The position numbers and the translations under genes were made by a program. A DNA stretch of 64,000 nucleotides, taken from positions 1-64,000 of the forward strand of contig NZ_JAQFIN010000003.1 of NCBI RefSeq assembly GCF_029504695.1. The letters run 5' to 3'. Shown here one piece after another: positions 8,695 through 16,005 of the stretch; the stretch's first letter is position 1, and each line of letters starts with the position of its first letter. A model generated the notes under the pieces. That model was not told the DNA's origin. It saw only the letters and a program-made list of their open reading frames with translations, and did no database searches. Source of the stretch: Parabacteroides sp. PF5-6 (GTDB lineage: Bacteria; Bacteroidota; Bacteroidia; Bacteroidales; Tannerellaceae).

Positions 8695-9813
8695 TTATTT
8701 TAAGATTTCAGCGAGCTTGGCATCCAATGCCTCGCCGCGCAGATTCTTGGCGATGATCGTTCCGTCTTTATCTACCAAGACAGTATGCGGAATGCTGTTC
8801 ACGCCATATAATGCAGCGCCTTCGCATTGCCAGAACTTCACGTCCGACAGTTGCGGCCAGGTCATATTCAAATCCTGAATACCTTTCTTCCAGGCATCCG
8901 CCGTACGGTCGAGAGAGATACCGACGATCTCGAAGTTTTTCTTCTTGTACTCGGCGTAAAGCTCCACCAGGTGAGGCATATCCGCACGGCAGGGAGGACA
9001 CCAGGAAGCCCAGAAGTCGATCAATACCACCTTGCCATTCCCCACAAAATCGGACAGTTTATGCATCTTCCCGTCGGGATCGGCCATCTCAAAGTCGGTG
9101 AACTTCTTACCCACGGCAACCTTTTCCAACACATTCAGGTGATCGATGATCTTATCGATACCCGGCGTCGCTTTGAAGGTCTCCCCGGCACGGGCGATGA
9201 TGTCTCTTCGTTCGTTCTCGTCCAGGCTGTGGCGGAAGTCGTACAATAACTTCGCGGCCGTCTGCCGGTCGGGGTGATCCGCGATGTATTGTTTGACGGC
9301 AGCCGTTGCCGCTTCGTCCATCTCTTGGTAACGTTTTTCGGCCTGAGCCACTTTCTCCGCATCTTCCGAACGCATATCGGCAATCAGTTGCTCGGAGTCG
9401 GCCCTGAACGCTTTCAATTCTTTCTGCAGACCGGCAAACGCATCATTCTCAGGCGTTCCTGTCAATACCGGTACTTCGCTCAGTTCGGCTTTGAGCGGTG
9501 CGTTTTCCAAAACAAAAACAACGGAGTAGGGGGCATTCTCTCCTGCACCGACCCGCTTCGCTTCTATCGCATCATTGGCGAAGCGAAGCGTGCTGAGTTG
9601 GGGCGTTTCCTGCAGGCCTTTCAAAATAAACTTACTGTTTTCGACCAACGCGCTATCCATAGGGCTTGCAGCTGCATTCCCATACGCATACAGATACACA
9701 TACTTCCCATTCAGGTCAGCATTCGATACCGTCCCTTCAATTTTATAGCCTTTCTCACTACAAGCAGATAAGAACATGACACAAACCGTGGCAAGTGTAA
9801 TTAACTTTTTCAT
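8695..9813 (-). CDS. TlpA-like thiol-disulfide oxidoreductase lipoprotein (DUF4369 + AhpC/TSA)
   Basis: The start at 9813 puts a lipoprotein signal (MKKLITLATVCVMFLSAC) at the N-terminus with the lipid-bearing Cys at residue 18; an upstream in-frame start at 9831 would add six residues of no purpose. Residues ~25-110 form the DUF4369 domain usual for Bacteroidetes, a helical linker follows, and residues ~235-370 are a thioredoxin fold with the WCPPC active site near residue 268 and a cis-Pro segment (VNSIPHTVLVDKDG). Such proteins reduce or isomerise disulfides in periplasmic or surface proteins. A small membrane protein gene follows. Confidence 0.88.
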   Translation of the reverse strand: MKKLITLATVCVMFLSACSEKGYKIEGTVSNADLNGKYVYLYAYGNAAASPMDSALVENSKFILKGLQETPQLSTLRFANDAIEAKRVGAGENAPYSVVFVLENAPLKAELSEVPVLTGTPENDAFAGLQKELKAFRADSEQLIADMRSEDAEKVAQAEKRYQEMDEAATAAVKQYIADHPDRQTAAKLLYDFRHSLDENERRDIIARAGETFKATPGIDKIIDHLNVLEKVAVGKKFTDFEMADPDGKMHKLSDFVGNGKVVLIDFWASWCPPCRADMPHLVELYAEYKKKNFEIVGISLDRTADAWKKGIQDLNMTWPQLSDVKFWQCEGAALYGVNSIPHTVLVDKDGTIIAKNLRGEALDAKLAEILK

Positions 9814-9925
9814 AATTTTATCATTTAGCATTTAAATATGTTGCGAAGATAGAAGTAATCCCGTGTAGTGCCGCGCGAATAGACTTAAAAAGATTTAACA
9901 ACCCAGCGCATAAAGGCCGCTTTCC

Positions 9926-9956
9926 TTGCATAAACGCATAAAAATCGCTATCTTTG
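9926..9956 (+). promoter_or_regulatory. tmRNA promoter
   Basis: TTG (9926-9928), 20 bp, TATCTTTG (9949-9956), about 56 bp before the mature tmRNA 5' end. It fits the Bacteroidetes consensus. Confidence 0.75.
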
Positions 9957-10012
9957 CCCTCTCAAAAGAGAAAGATGAAGAAAGCGTTCTTCATCACTCG
10001 CCCAAGAAACCT

Positions 10013-10409
10013 GGGGCTGACCGGTTTTGACAGCGGGTAGAAGTGGTTTGTAAGCATGTAGTGCGTGGTTGGTTTGCACTTTAATCTCAGCTGACAGAAT
10101 CTCAACTGGCGAAAACAATTACGCTTACGCTGCTTGATCGAAGTATAGTAGATCGTAGCTTAATTCCGGCACAAGGTGCTGGAACGTGACATCACCCGGA
10201 TGCTGTGGCTCCGAAGCGTTCCGATCAGGTGGTGCAGCAATATCGGAGATAGCCAAAAGTAAGCCTCGGGCTTTTGGTGAAACTTTAGAGGATAAGGTTA
10301 GAGTAGGTAGCTTCGGTCTTGCTCTCTCCCGACAACCCAAGCGAAGATAAACATGTAGAAAGCAAATTAGTTCCTCGTTTGGACGAGAGTTCGAATCTCT
10401 CCAGCTCCA
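10013..10409 (+). ncRNA. ssrA: Transfer-messenger RNA
   Basis: tmRNA rescues ribosomes stalled on mRNA lacking a stop codon. The tRNA-like ends are clear: GGGGCT at the 5' end pairs with AGCTCC (10403-10408), and the T arm GAGAGTTCGAATCTCTC is intact. The tag frame, GGC GAA AAC AAT TAC GCT TAC GCT GCT TGA (10108-10137), encodes GENNYAYAA. CCA is not encoded (the genome has CAA after the discriminator A). A promoter (9926-9956) precedes it and a strong terminator (10416-10456) follows. The tag ends AYAA, whereas the Bacteroidetes tags I recall end ALAA. Confidence 0.96.
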
Positions 10410-10415
10410 CAACAG

Positions 10416-10456
10416 AAAAAGGCTCTTGTCGTTCGATGAACGGCAGGGGCCTTTTT
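10416..10456 (+). terminator. tmRNA terminator
   Basis: AAAAAGGCTCTTGTCGTTC pairs with AACGGCAGGGGCCTTTTT (G-U pairs allowed) over a short GATG loop, followed by T residues. Confidence 0.85.
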
Positions 10457-10486
10457 GATGCGGTTTGTTTTAGGGCGAAGCCTGCG

Positions 10487-10813
10487 TTATTTCTTCAGGA
10501 AGCAGGTCTTCAATACGATACTGCTGCCGTCGATTTTGCAGTCTACTTCTTCGGGGTTGTCGGTCAGGCGGATGCTTTTGACTTTGGTGCCGCGTTTGAT
10601 GACCATGGAGGAGCCTTTGACTTTCAGATCTTTGATTACGGTTACGCTGTCGCCATCGGCCAGCTCGGCGCCGTTACTGTCTTTGGGCGTCTGGTCGTTG
10701 TCGGCGGAGTTGTCGTTGTTCCATTCGCATCCGCAGTCGGGGCAGATATATAAGGTACCGTCAAAATACGTGTTTTCCGAGTTGCATATCGGACAAGTTG
10801 GGAATTCGCTCAT
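10487..10813 (-). CDS. PhnA/YjdM-family zinc-ribbon protein
   Basis: The 108-residue protein starts MSEFPTCPICNS; this start is chosen because the zinc ribbon CPIC...CPDC begins at once, as in E. coli YjdM (PhnA), and because the longer open frame upstream runs through promoter repeats. Cys residues at about 7, 10, 26 and 29 bind zinc. The C-terminal part (GAELADGDSVTVIKDLKVKG, VIKRGTKVKSIRL) is the PhnA beta-barrel domain. Despite the name, the family is not needed for phosphonate breakdown, and its role is unknown. Two tandem promoter repeats lie upstream. Confidence 0.88.
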   Translation of the reverse strand: MSEFPTCPICNSENTYFDGTLYICPDCGCEWNNDNSADNDQTPKDSNGAELADGDSVTVIKDLKVKGSSMVIKRGTKVKSIRLTDNPEEVDCKIDGSSIVLKTCFLKK

Positions 10814-10837
10814 TGTTTTAATTATTTGATTCGGGAA

Positions 10838-10911
10838 CAAAGATAGTGAAAGCCGAGCGTAGAAGCAAAGAAAGCAATCCAAAGATAGTGAAAGCCGAGC
10901 GTAGAAGCAAA
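10838..10911 (-). promoter_or_regulatory. Tandem promoter-cassette repeats upstream of PhnA-like gene
   Basis: A 32-bp sequence occurs twice (10838-10869 and 10880-10911, 42 bp apart). Read on the minus strand each copy is a complete Bacteroidetes promoter: TTTG, 20 bp, TATCTTTG. The nearer copy is 25 bp from the start codon at 10813. A 22-bp part of the cassette (including CGGCTTTCACTATCTTTG) recurs exactly at 34196-34217 before pyrK and partly at 34113-34130. Confidence 0.8.
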
Positions 10912-10965
10912 CTTGCCTATTGGATAAGCGAATCTTGGCGATTTGATGCTTTTTTGTCAGAATTA

Positions 10966-10995
10966 TTTGCGGTTTAAATAATTATTGTAACTTTG
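10966..10995 (+). promoter_or_regulatory. his operon promoter
   Basis: TTTG (10966-10969), 18 bp, TAACTTTG (10988-10995). Transcription would start near 11002, just before the His leader peptide. Confidence 0.72.
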
Positions 10996-11015
10996 CGGCG
11001 TAAATAACAGGACAA

Positions 11016-11072
11016 ATGAAATTAAACACATTGCATCATCATCATCATTCTGGGCAGGCAATTGTTCGGTAG
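11016..11072 (+). CDS. hisL: Histidine operon leader peptide
   Basis: A short frame encodes MKLNTLHHHHHSGQAIVR with five consecutive His codons (CAT), then TAG. It lies 20 bp after the -7 box, and is followed by a terminator hairpin (11109-11138) and hisG. When charged tRNA-His is short, ribosomes stalled at the His run would let the downstream RNA refold and the operon be read. It is too short for usual gene finding. Regulation is inferred from position and codon content. Confidence 0.88.
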   Translation: MKLNTLHHHHHSGQAIVR

Positions 11073-11108
11073 GCTGATGTATGTAGTGAAATATACAGAG
11101 AATAGATT

Positions 11109-11138
11109 AAGGCTTGCCGTATACGGTAAGCCTTTTTT
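11109..11138 (+). promoter_or_regulatory. his attenuator terminator
   Basis: AAGGCTTGCC and GGTAAGCCTT form a stem around GTATAC, followed by six T. The 5' half includes TTGCC, which can pair instead with GGCAA (11057-11061) in the leader, a candidate antiterminator. It stands 36 bp after the leader peptide stop and ~75 bp before hisG. Confidence 0.8.
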
Positions 11139-11165
11139 GTTTACTAACAACAAAAGTCCCGGCAA

Positions 11166-11192
11166 TAGCCTCCTTTCGGGGAGGGTGGAGGG
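11166..11192 (-). repeat. CT/GA-rich palindromic repeat, copy 1
   Basis: TAGCCTCCTTTCGGGGAGG followed by GTGGAGGG. Its reverse complement matches both arms of the element at 27795-27903 (CCCTCCAACCTCCCCGAAAG). It sits in the hisG 5' region between the attenuator and the start codon. Confidence 0.65.
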
Positions 11193-11214
11193 ACTTCCTA
11201 ATACATTATTAAAT

Positions 11215-12066
11215 ATGTTACGAATTGCAGTACAATCGAAAGGGCGTTTATACGACGAGACCATGTTATTATTGGAAGAGGCAGGCATCAAACTGAACCG
11301 GGGCAAGCGCATTTTGCTTTTATCCGCCAAGGGTTTCCCGGTGGAGTTGTTATTCTTGCGCGATGATGATATTCCTCAGTCGGTGGCGAACGGCGTGGCT
11401 GATATCGGTATCGTCGGGGAGAATGAATATGTGGAGAAAGGCGGGGAGGCCCGGCTGGTGCGTCGATTGGGTTTCAGTAAATGCCGTTTGTCTCTGGCTA
11501 TTCCCAAGAATGAGGAGTACAAGGGAGTGGAATGGTTCGAAGGCAAGACGATCGCGACCTCTTATCCGGAGGTCCTGAGAGCTTATCTCAAGCAGAACGG
11601 GGTGAATGCTGCCTTACACGTGATTAGTGGTTCGGTAGAGATCGCTCCGGGTATAGGACTGGCGGATGCGATCTTCGATATCGTCAGTTCGGGAAGCACA
11701 TTGGTGAGTAACCGCTTGAAAGAGGTCGAAGTGGTATTGCCTTGTGAGGCTTTACTGATTGCCAATAACCACCTGACGGAAGAGAAACAGGCCATTTTGA
11801 ATGAATTATTGTTCCGTTTTGAAGCGATACAGCTTGCGGAAGGTAAAAAATACGTACTTTTGAACGCGCCTAAGGAACGACTGCATGAGATCATCGAGTT
11901 GTTGCCGGGCATGCGGAGTCCGACCATCACCCCTTTGGTCGATGAAGGCTGGATATCTGTACAGTCGGTGATCGCCGAGAAGCATTTCTGGGAGATTATC
12001 GGCAAGTTAAAAGCGTTGGGAGCGGAAGGCATTCTGGTTCTCCCTATAGAGAAAATGATTGTGTAG
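11215..12066 (+). CDS. hisG: ATP phosphoribosyltransferase, long form
   Basis: This enzyme joins ATP and PRPP in the first step of histidine synthesis. The start MLRIAVQSKGRL at 11215 fits the family; an in-frame extension back to 11062 runs through the attenuator and is rejected. The 283-residue length and the C-terminal ACT-like domain (SVIAEKHFWEIIGKLKALGAEGILVLPIEKMI) mark the long form that is inhibited by histidine and needs no HisZ. The catalytic part shows VADIGIVGENE and the PRPP loop DIVSSGSTL. It heads hisGDCB behind a His leader attenuator; hisD follows after 4 bp. Confidence 0.96.
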   Translation: MLRIAVQSKGRLYDETMLLLEEAGIKLNRGKRILLLSAKGFPVELLFLRDDDIPQSVANGVADIGIVGENEYVEKGGEARLVRRLGFSKCRLSLAIPKNEEYKGVEWFEGKTIATSYPEVLRAYLKQNGVNAALHVISGSVEIAPGIGLADAIFDIVSSGSTLVSNRLKEVEVVLPCEALLIANNHLTEEKQAILNELLFRFEAIQLAEGKKYVLLNAPKERLHEIIELLPGMRSPTITPLVDEGWISVQSVIAEKHFWEIIGKLKALGAEGILVLPIEKMIV

Positions 12067-12070
12067 ATTT

Positions 12071-13348
12071 ATGGAGATTATTAGATACCCGTCGGAAGAA
12101 CAATGGGCTTCTCTCATCAAGAGGCCGGCATTGGATGTGACAGACCTTTTCGATACGGTCCGGACGGTATTGGATGAGGTACGCAAAGAGGGGGATGTGG
12201 CGGTCAAGCGGTATGGAGAGAAGTTCGATCAGGTAGCCCTTTCGGACTTGCTGGTTTCCGCCGATGAGCTGGACGAAGCCGAAAGCTTAATCTCCCCAGC
12301 ATTGAAACAAGCCATCCGCACAGCGAAGAGCAATATAGAGACATTTCACGCCATGCAGCAGTTCGAAGGCGAAAAGATCGAAACGAGTCCGGGTGTTGTC
12401 TGCTGGCAGAAAGCCGTTGCGATCGAGAAAGTCGGGCTTTATGTGCCCGGAGGCACAGCCCCTTTGTTCTCTACCGTCCTGATGCTTGCCGTTCCCGCAC
12501 GGATCGCCGGCTGTAAAGAGATTGTGCTCTGTTCGCCCCCCAATAAAGAAGGAAAGATACACCCTGCCATCCTGTTTGCCGCCAAAGAAGCCGGTGTCAG
12601 TATGGTTTGTAAAGTCGGTGGCATACAGGCGATTGCTGCTATGGCGTATGGCACGCAGTCGATTCCCAAGGTGTACAAGATCTTTGGGCCGGGCAATCAG
12701 TATGTCACGGCAGCCAAGCAGTGGGTGAGTCTGAAAGAGGTAGCGATCGATATGCCTGCCGGACCTTCCGAAGTGGAGGTGATTGCCGATGAAACGGCTG
12801 ATCCGGCTTTTATCGCTTCCGACTTCCTTTCCCAGGCCGAGCATGGGGCGGATAGCCAGGCTCTCTTGTTGACTACGGCCGAATCACTGATCGATCCGGT
12901 AGTCGAAGAGATCCATAAGCAATTGAATCGCCTGCCTCGCAAAGCAATTACGGAGAAAGCACTGGCCCACTGCCGCATTATCCTGTTGAAAGACCGGGAA
13001 GAGCTGATTCGTTTCACCAATGCGTACGCACCGGAGCACTTGATTATTCAAACAGCCGACTACCGGGAGCTTGCCGACCGGATCGAGAACGCAGGAAGTG
13101 TCTTCCTGGGACCTTATACGCCGGAAAGCGCGGGCGACTACGCTTCGGGCACCAATCATACGCTGCCAACCAACGGTTATGCCCGGGCATACAGTGGGGT
13201 AAACTTGGATAGTTTCATCAAAAAGATTACCTTTCAGGAGATTTCCCATGCCGGGATACTCGGATTGGGCGAAACCATCCGCATCATGGCGGAGAATGAA
13301 GAGCTGGAGGCACACCGGCATGCAGTGACGCTGCGCATGAAGAAATAA
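12071..13348 (+). CDS. hisD: Histidinol dehydrogenase
   Basis: It oxidises L-histidinol to L-histidine with two NAD+, a Zn enzyme. The start MEIIRYPSEEQW at 12071 is preferred over a frame beginning at 12059 within hisG. Diagnostic segments are VGLYVPGGTAPLFSTVLMLA, KIFGPGNQYVTAAK, DMPAGPSEV, SDFLSQAEHGADSQ (Gln and His that bind Zn) and PESAGDYASGTNHTLPT. The length of 425 residues is typical. It is the second gene of hisGDCB. Confidence 0.97.
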   Translation: MEIIRYPSEEQWASLIKRPALDVTDLFDTVRTVLDEVRKEGDVAVKRYGEKFDQVALSDLLVSADELDEAESLISPALKQAIRTAKSNIETFHAMQQFEGEKIETSPGVVCWQKAVAIEKVGLYVPGGTAPLFSTVLMLAVPARIAGCKEIVLCSPPNKEGKIHPAILFAAKEAGVSMVCKVGGIQAIAAMAYGTQSIPKVYKIFGPGNQYVTAAKQWVSLKEVAIDMPAGPSEVEVIADETADPAFIASDFLSQAEHGADSQALLLTTAESLIDPVVEEIHKQLNRLPRKAITEKALAHCRIILLKDREELIRFTNAYAPEHLIIQTADYRELADRIENAGSVFLGPYTPESAGDYASGTNHTLPTNGYARAYSGVNLDSFIKKITFQEISHAGILGLGETIRIMAENEELEAHRHAVTLRMKK

Positions 13349-13378
13349 GAATTAAAAATGACGAATGAATAGACAGCT

Positions 13379-14419
13379 ATGGCATTTAAGCTGAAAGAAA
13401 TAATAAGACCTAACGTGGCGGCAATGAAACCTTACTCTTCCGCCCGCAATGAGTTTCAGGGAGAAGCATCTATTTTCCTGGATGCGAACGAGAACCCCTG
13501 GAACCTTCCATACAACCGTTACCCGGATCCTTTGCAACGCGAGTTGAAGGAGCGGATCTCCACCTTGAAAGATATCGCTCCCGAACATATCTTCCTCGGT
13601 AACGGAAGTGATGAACCCATCGACCTGTTGATCCGCGCGTTCTGTGAGCCCGGACAAGATCATATCGTGACGATAACCCCTTCGTACGGCATGTACGAAG
13701 TAGCAGCAGATACCAATAATGTGAAATGCGTTAAAGTGTTGCTTGATAATGACTTCGATTTGAATGCCGAAGCACTGCTTGAGGCAGTCGACGCCCAGAC
13801 CAAGCTGGTTTATCTCTGCTCGCCCAACAACCCGTCGGGCAATCTATTGAACCGGGAAGAGATTTATAAGGTATTGAAGTACTTCCCCGGCATTGTAGTC
13901 GTGGATGAAGCCTATATCGATTTCGCTTCGGCTCCTTCTTTCCTGACTCATCTACTTAGCTTCCCGAATCTGGTTGTTTTGCAAACCTTGTCGAAAGCAT
14001 GGGGCGCGGCGGCTATCCGCTTGGGCATGGCTTTTGCTTCGGAAGAGATTATCGGTGTATTGAATAAGATCAAATATCCCTACAATATCAATCAACTGAC
14101 GCAGGAATACGCCCTTCGGGTATTGTCCGAAGCCGAGCAGATGCAACGTCAGGTGAAATGCATCGTTGAAGAGCGCGAACGCCTGGCCGGACTGTTTCGT
14201 CAGCCGCCGTTCTCCTATAAAGTCTACCCGTCGGAGGCGAATTTCCTCCTGGTAGAAGTCGGCGACGCGGATGGAATGTACAGCGGATTGATCCGGGAAG
14301 GCGTGGTGGTGCGCAACCGAAACCGTATTGCTTTGTGTAGCGGTTGCCTGCGCATAACGATCGGCACGCCCGAAGAGAATGATAGGCTAATAACTAAAAT
14401 GAAAGGATTGCTCAGATGA
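13379..14419 (+). CDS. hisC: Histidinol-phosphate aminotransferase
   Basis: A PLP enzyme of 346 residues that transaminates imidazole acetol phosphate with glutamate. Motifs are DANENPWN near the N-terminus, [28 protein letters not shown] and the PLP lysine in [14 protein letters not shown] (near residue 206). It starts 30 bp after hisD and its stop overlaps hisB by 4 bp (ATGA), so the operon is tightly coupled. Confidence 0.97.
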   Translation: MAFKLKEIIRPNVAAMKPYSSARNEFQGEASIFLDANENPWNLPYNRYPDPLQRELKERISTLKDIAPEHIFLGNGSDEPIDLLIRAFCEPGQDHIVTITPSYGMYEVAADTNNVKCVKVLLDNDFDLNAEALLEAVDAQTKLVYLCSPNNPSGNLLNREEIYKVLKYFPGIVVVDEAYIDFASAPSFLTHLLSFPNLVVLQTLSKAWGAAAIRLGMAFASEEIIGVLNKIKYPYNINQLTQEYALRVLSEAEQMQRQVKCIVEERERLAGLFRQPPFSYKVYPSEANFLLVEVGDADGMYSGLIREGVVVRNRNRIALCSGCLRITIGTPEENDRLITKMKGLLR

Positions 14420-15546
14420 AAAAGAGAGTTTTGTTTATCGACCGTGACGGAACATTGGTAAAGGAACCGCCCGTTGACTATCAATTGGATGGCTTTGATA
14501 AGCTGGAGTTTTACCCCAAGATGATCCGTAACCTTTACTTTATGCAGAAAAACCTGGATTTTGAACTGGTGATGGTCTCCAATCAGGACGGATTAGGCAC
14601 GGCCTCTTTCCCCGAACATACGTTCTGGCCTGTGCACGACTTTATCATGAACACCCTGGCCGGCGAAGGCATTACCTTTGCCGATGTATTGATCGATCCT
14701 TCCCTGCCGGAAGATAAATCGCCCAACCGCAAGCCGGGCACCGGTATGCTTCGCAAGTACATGACCGAGCAATACGATCTGGAGAACAGCTATGTGATCG
14801 GCGACCGCCTGACGGATATGGAACTGGCGCTGAATCTGGAAGCCAAAGGCATCTGGTTGCATAACCCGGAGAATGCCGACAAAGAAATGCTGGCTTATCA
14901 TTGCAACCTATGGCCGGTATTGGTCACCGACGACTGGGATAAGATCGCCGAATACCTCTTTGCCGGTGAACGTTCGGCTACGATCGAGCGGAAAACCAAA
15001 GAGACCGATATCCGGATCGAATTGAAGCTCGACGGTACGGGCCAGTCGGATATCTCCACCGGCTTGGGTTTCTTCGATCATATGTTGGAACAGATCGGAA
15101 AGCACTCCGGTATGGATGTGACCATCAAGGTGAAAGGCGACCTGCGCGTCGACGAGCATCATACGGTCGAAGATACCGCTATCGCGCTGGGCGAGGCCTT
15201 GTATAAAGCCTTAGGCGATAAAAGGGGAACGGAGAGATATGGCTATTGTCTGCCGATGGATGATTGTGCGGCCAGTGTGATCCTGGACTTTGGCGGCCGT
15301 CCCTGGATCGTTTGGGAGGCGGACTTCTTCCGTGAACGCATTGGGGATGTATCGACCGAATTGTTCTTCCACTTCTTCAAGAGCCTGAGCGATTCGGCGC
15401 GAATGAACCTGAACATCAAGGCCGAAGGAACAAACGAACACCATAAGATCGAAAGTATCTTCAAAGGATTGGCCCGGGCGATCCGCATGGCCATCCGGCG
15501 GGATATCTATAAATACGAACTACCCTCCACCAAAGGAACACTCTGA
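14416..15546 (+). CDS. hisB: Bifunctional histidinol-phosphatase/imidazoleglycerol-phosphate dehydratase
   Basis: A fusion of two enzymes in one 376-residue chain, as in Enterobacteria and Bacteroidetes. Residues 1-165 are a HAD phosphatase ([13 protein letters not shown], then VSNQDGLGT and [12 protein letters not shown]). Residues ~175-376 are IGP dehydratase with its metal-binding His repeats: [36 protein letters not shown] and [19 protein letters not shown]. It overlaps hisC by 4 bp. hisHAFIE are not in this window and must be elsewhere. Confidence 0.97.
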   Translation: MKKRVLFIDRDGTLVKEPPVDYQLDGFDKLEFYPKMIRNLYFMQKNLDFELVMVSNQDGLGTASFPEHTFWPVHDFIMNTLAGEGITFADVLIDPSLPEDKSPNRKPGTGMLRKYMTEQYDLENSYVIGDRLTDMELALNLEAKGIWLHNPENADKEMLAYHCNLWPVLVTDDWDKIAEYLFAGERSATIERKTKETDIRIELKLDGTGQSDISTGLGFFDHMLEQIGKHSGMDVTIKVKGDLRVDEHHTVEDTAIALGEALYKALGDKRGTERYGYCLPMDDCAASVILDFGGRPWIVWEADFFRERIGDVSTELFFHFFKSLSDSARMNLNIKAEGTNEHHKIESIFKGLARAIRMAIRRDIYKYELPSTKGTL

Positions 15547-15551
15547 GCCTT

Positions 15552-15977
15552 ATGAATACACGCATCACACGGATCTTCTCATGGATCGGTATCGTTGCAA
15601 CGATCCTGATTCTCACCGCGTGCGAGCCCGACCGGGGCGATTACCTGGCGGGCAAATGGCTGTTGAAGCGCGTTGTATATACCGACGGGACAGCGCACGC
15701 GGTAGATACGGTTTGGTATAATTTCCAGAGTACACTCTTTATGTACCAACTGTATGAACCGAATAATAATACTTACCGGTATATCTACGGGCTTAAGACC
15801 TGGGAAGATGATACGCGCATCCGGCTGGAGTTGAAATCGAGCCCCGTTGCGGTGGAGTCTTTCCTGCCGCTGACCGATTGGGAGTCGGAGAGCCGTTCTT
15901 TCTCGGTCGATAAATGTTCGGGCGGCGAATTGATCCTGCGTAGCGAAGAGACTTCCTACTTCTTCCGAAAGTTTTGA
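15552..15977 (+). CDS. Small lipoprotein, lipocalin-like
   Basis: The 141-residue protein has a type II signal with the lipobox LTAC (Cys24). The rest (YLAGKWLLKRVVYTDGTAHAVDTVWYNFQ, then LRSEETSYFFRKF) has the GxW start and beta-strand pattern of Bacteroidetes lipocalin-like lipoproteins. It begins 5 bp after hisB and may be read from the his operon by position only, since no metabolic link is evident. Function unknown. Confidence 0.72.
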   Translation: MNTRITRIFSWIGIVATILILTACEPDRGDYLAGKWLLKRVVYTDGTAHAVDTVWYNFQSTLFMYQLYEPNNNTYRYIYGLKTWEDDTRIRLELKSSPVAVESFLPLTDWESESRSFSVDKCSGGELILRSEETSYFFRKF

Positions 15978-16005
15978 TAATAAATATATGTATCTCTAAA
16001 GTCTA

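Noticed and set aside
10125-10412. A 95-residue minus-strand frame over the tmRNA gene
   Set aside because: The segment is tmRNA with paired ends and a tag frame; the frame has no other support.
11062-11214. An earlier in-frame start for hisG
   Set aside because: It would run through the leader stop, terminator and repeat; homologues begin at MLRIAVQSKG (11215).
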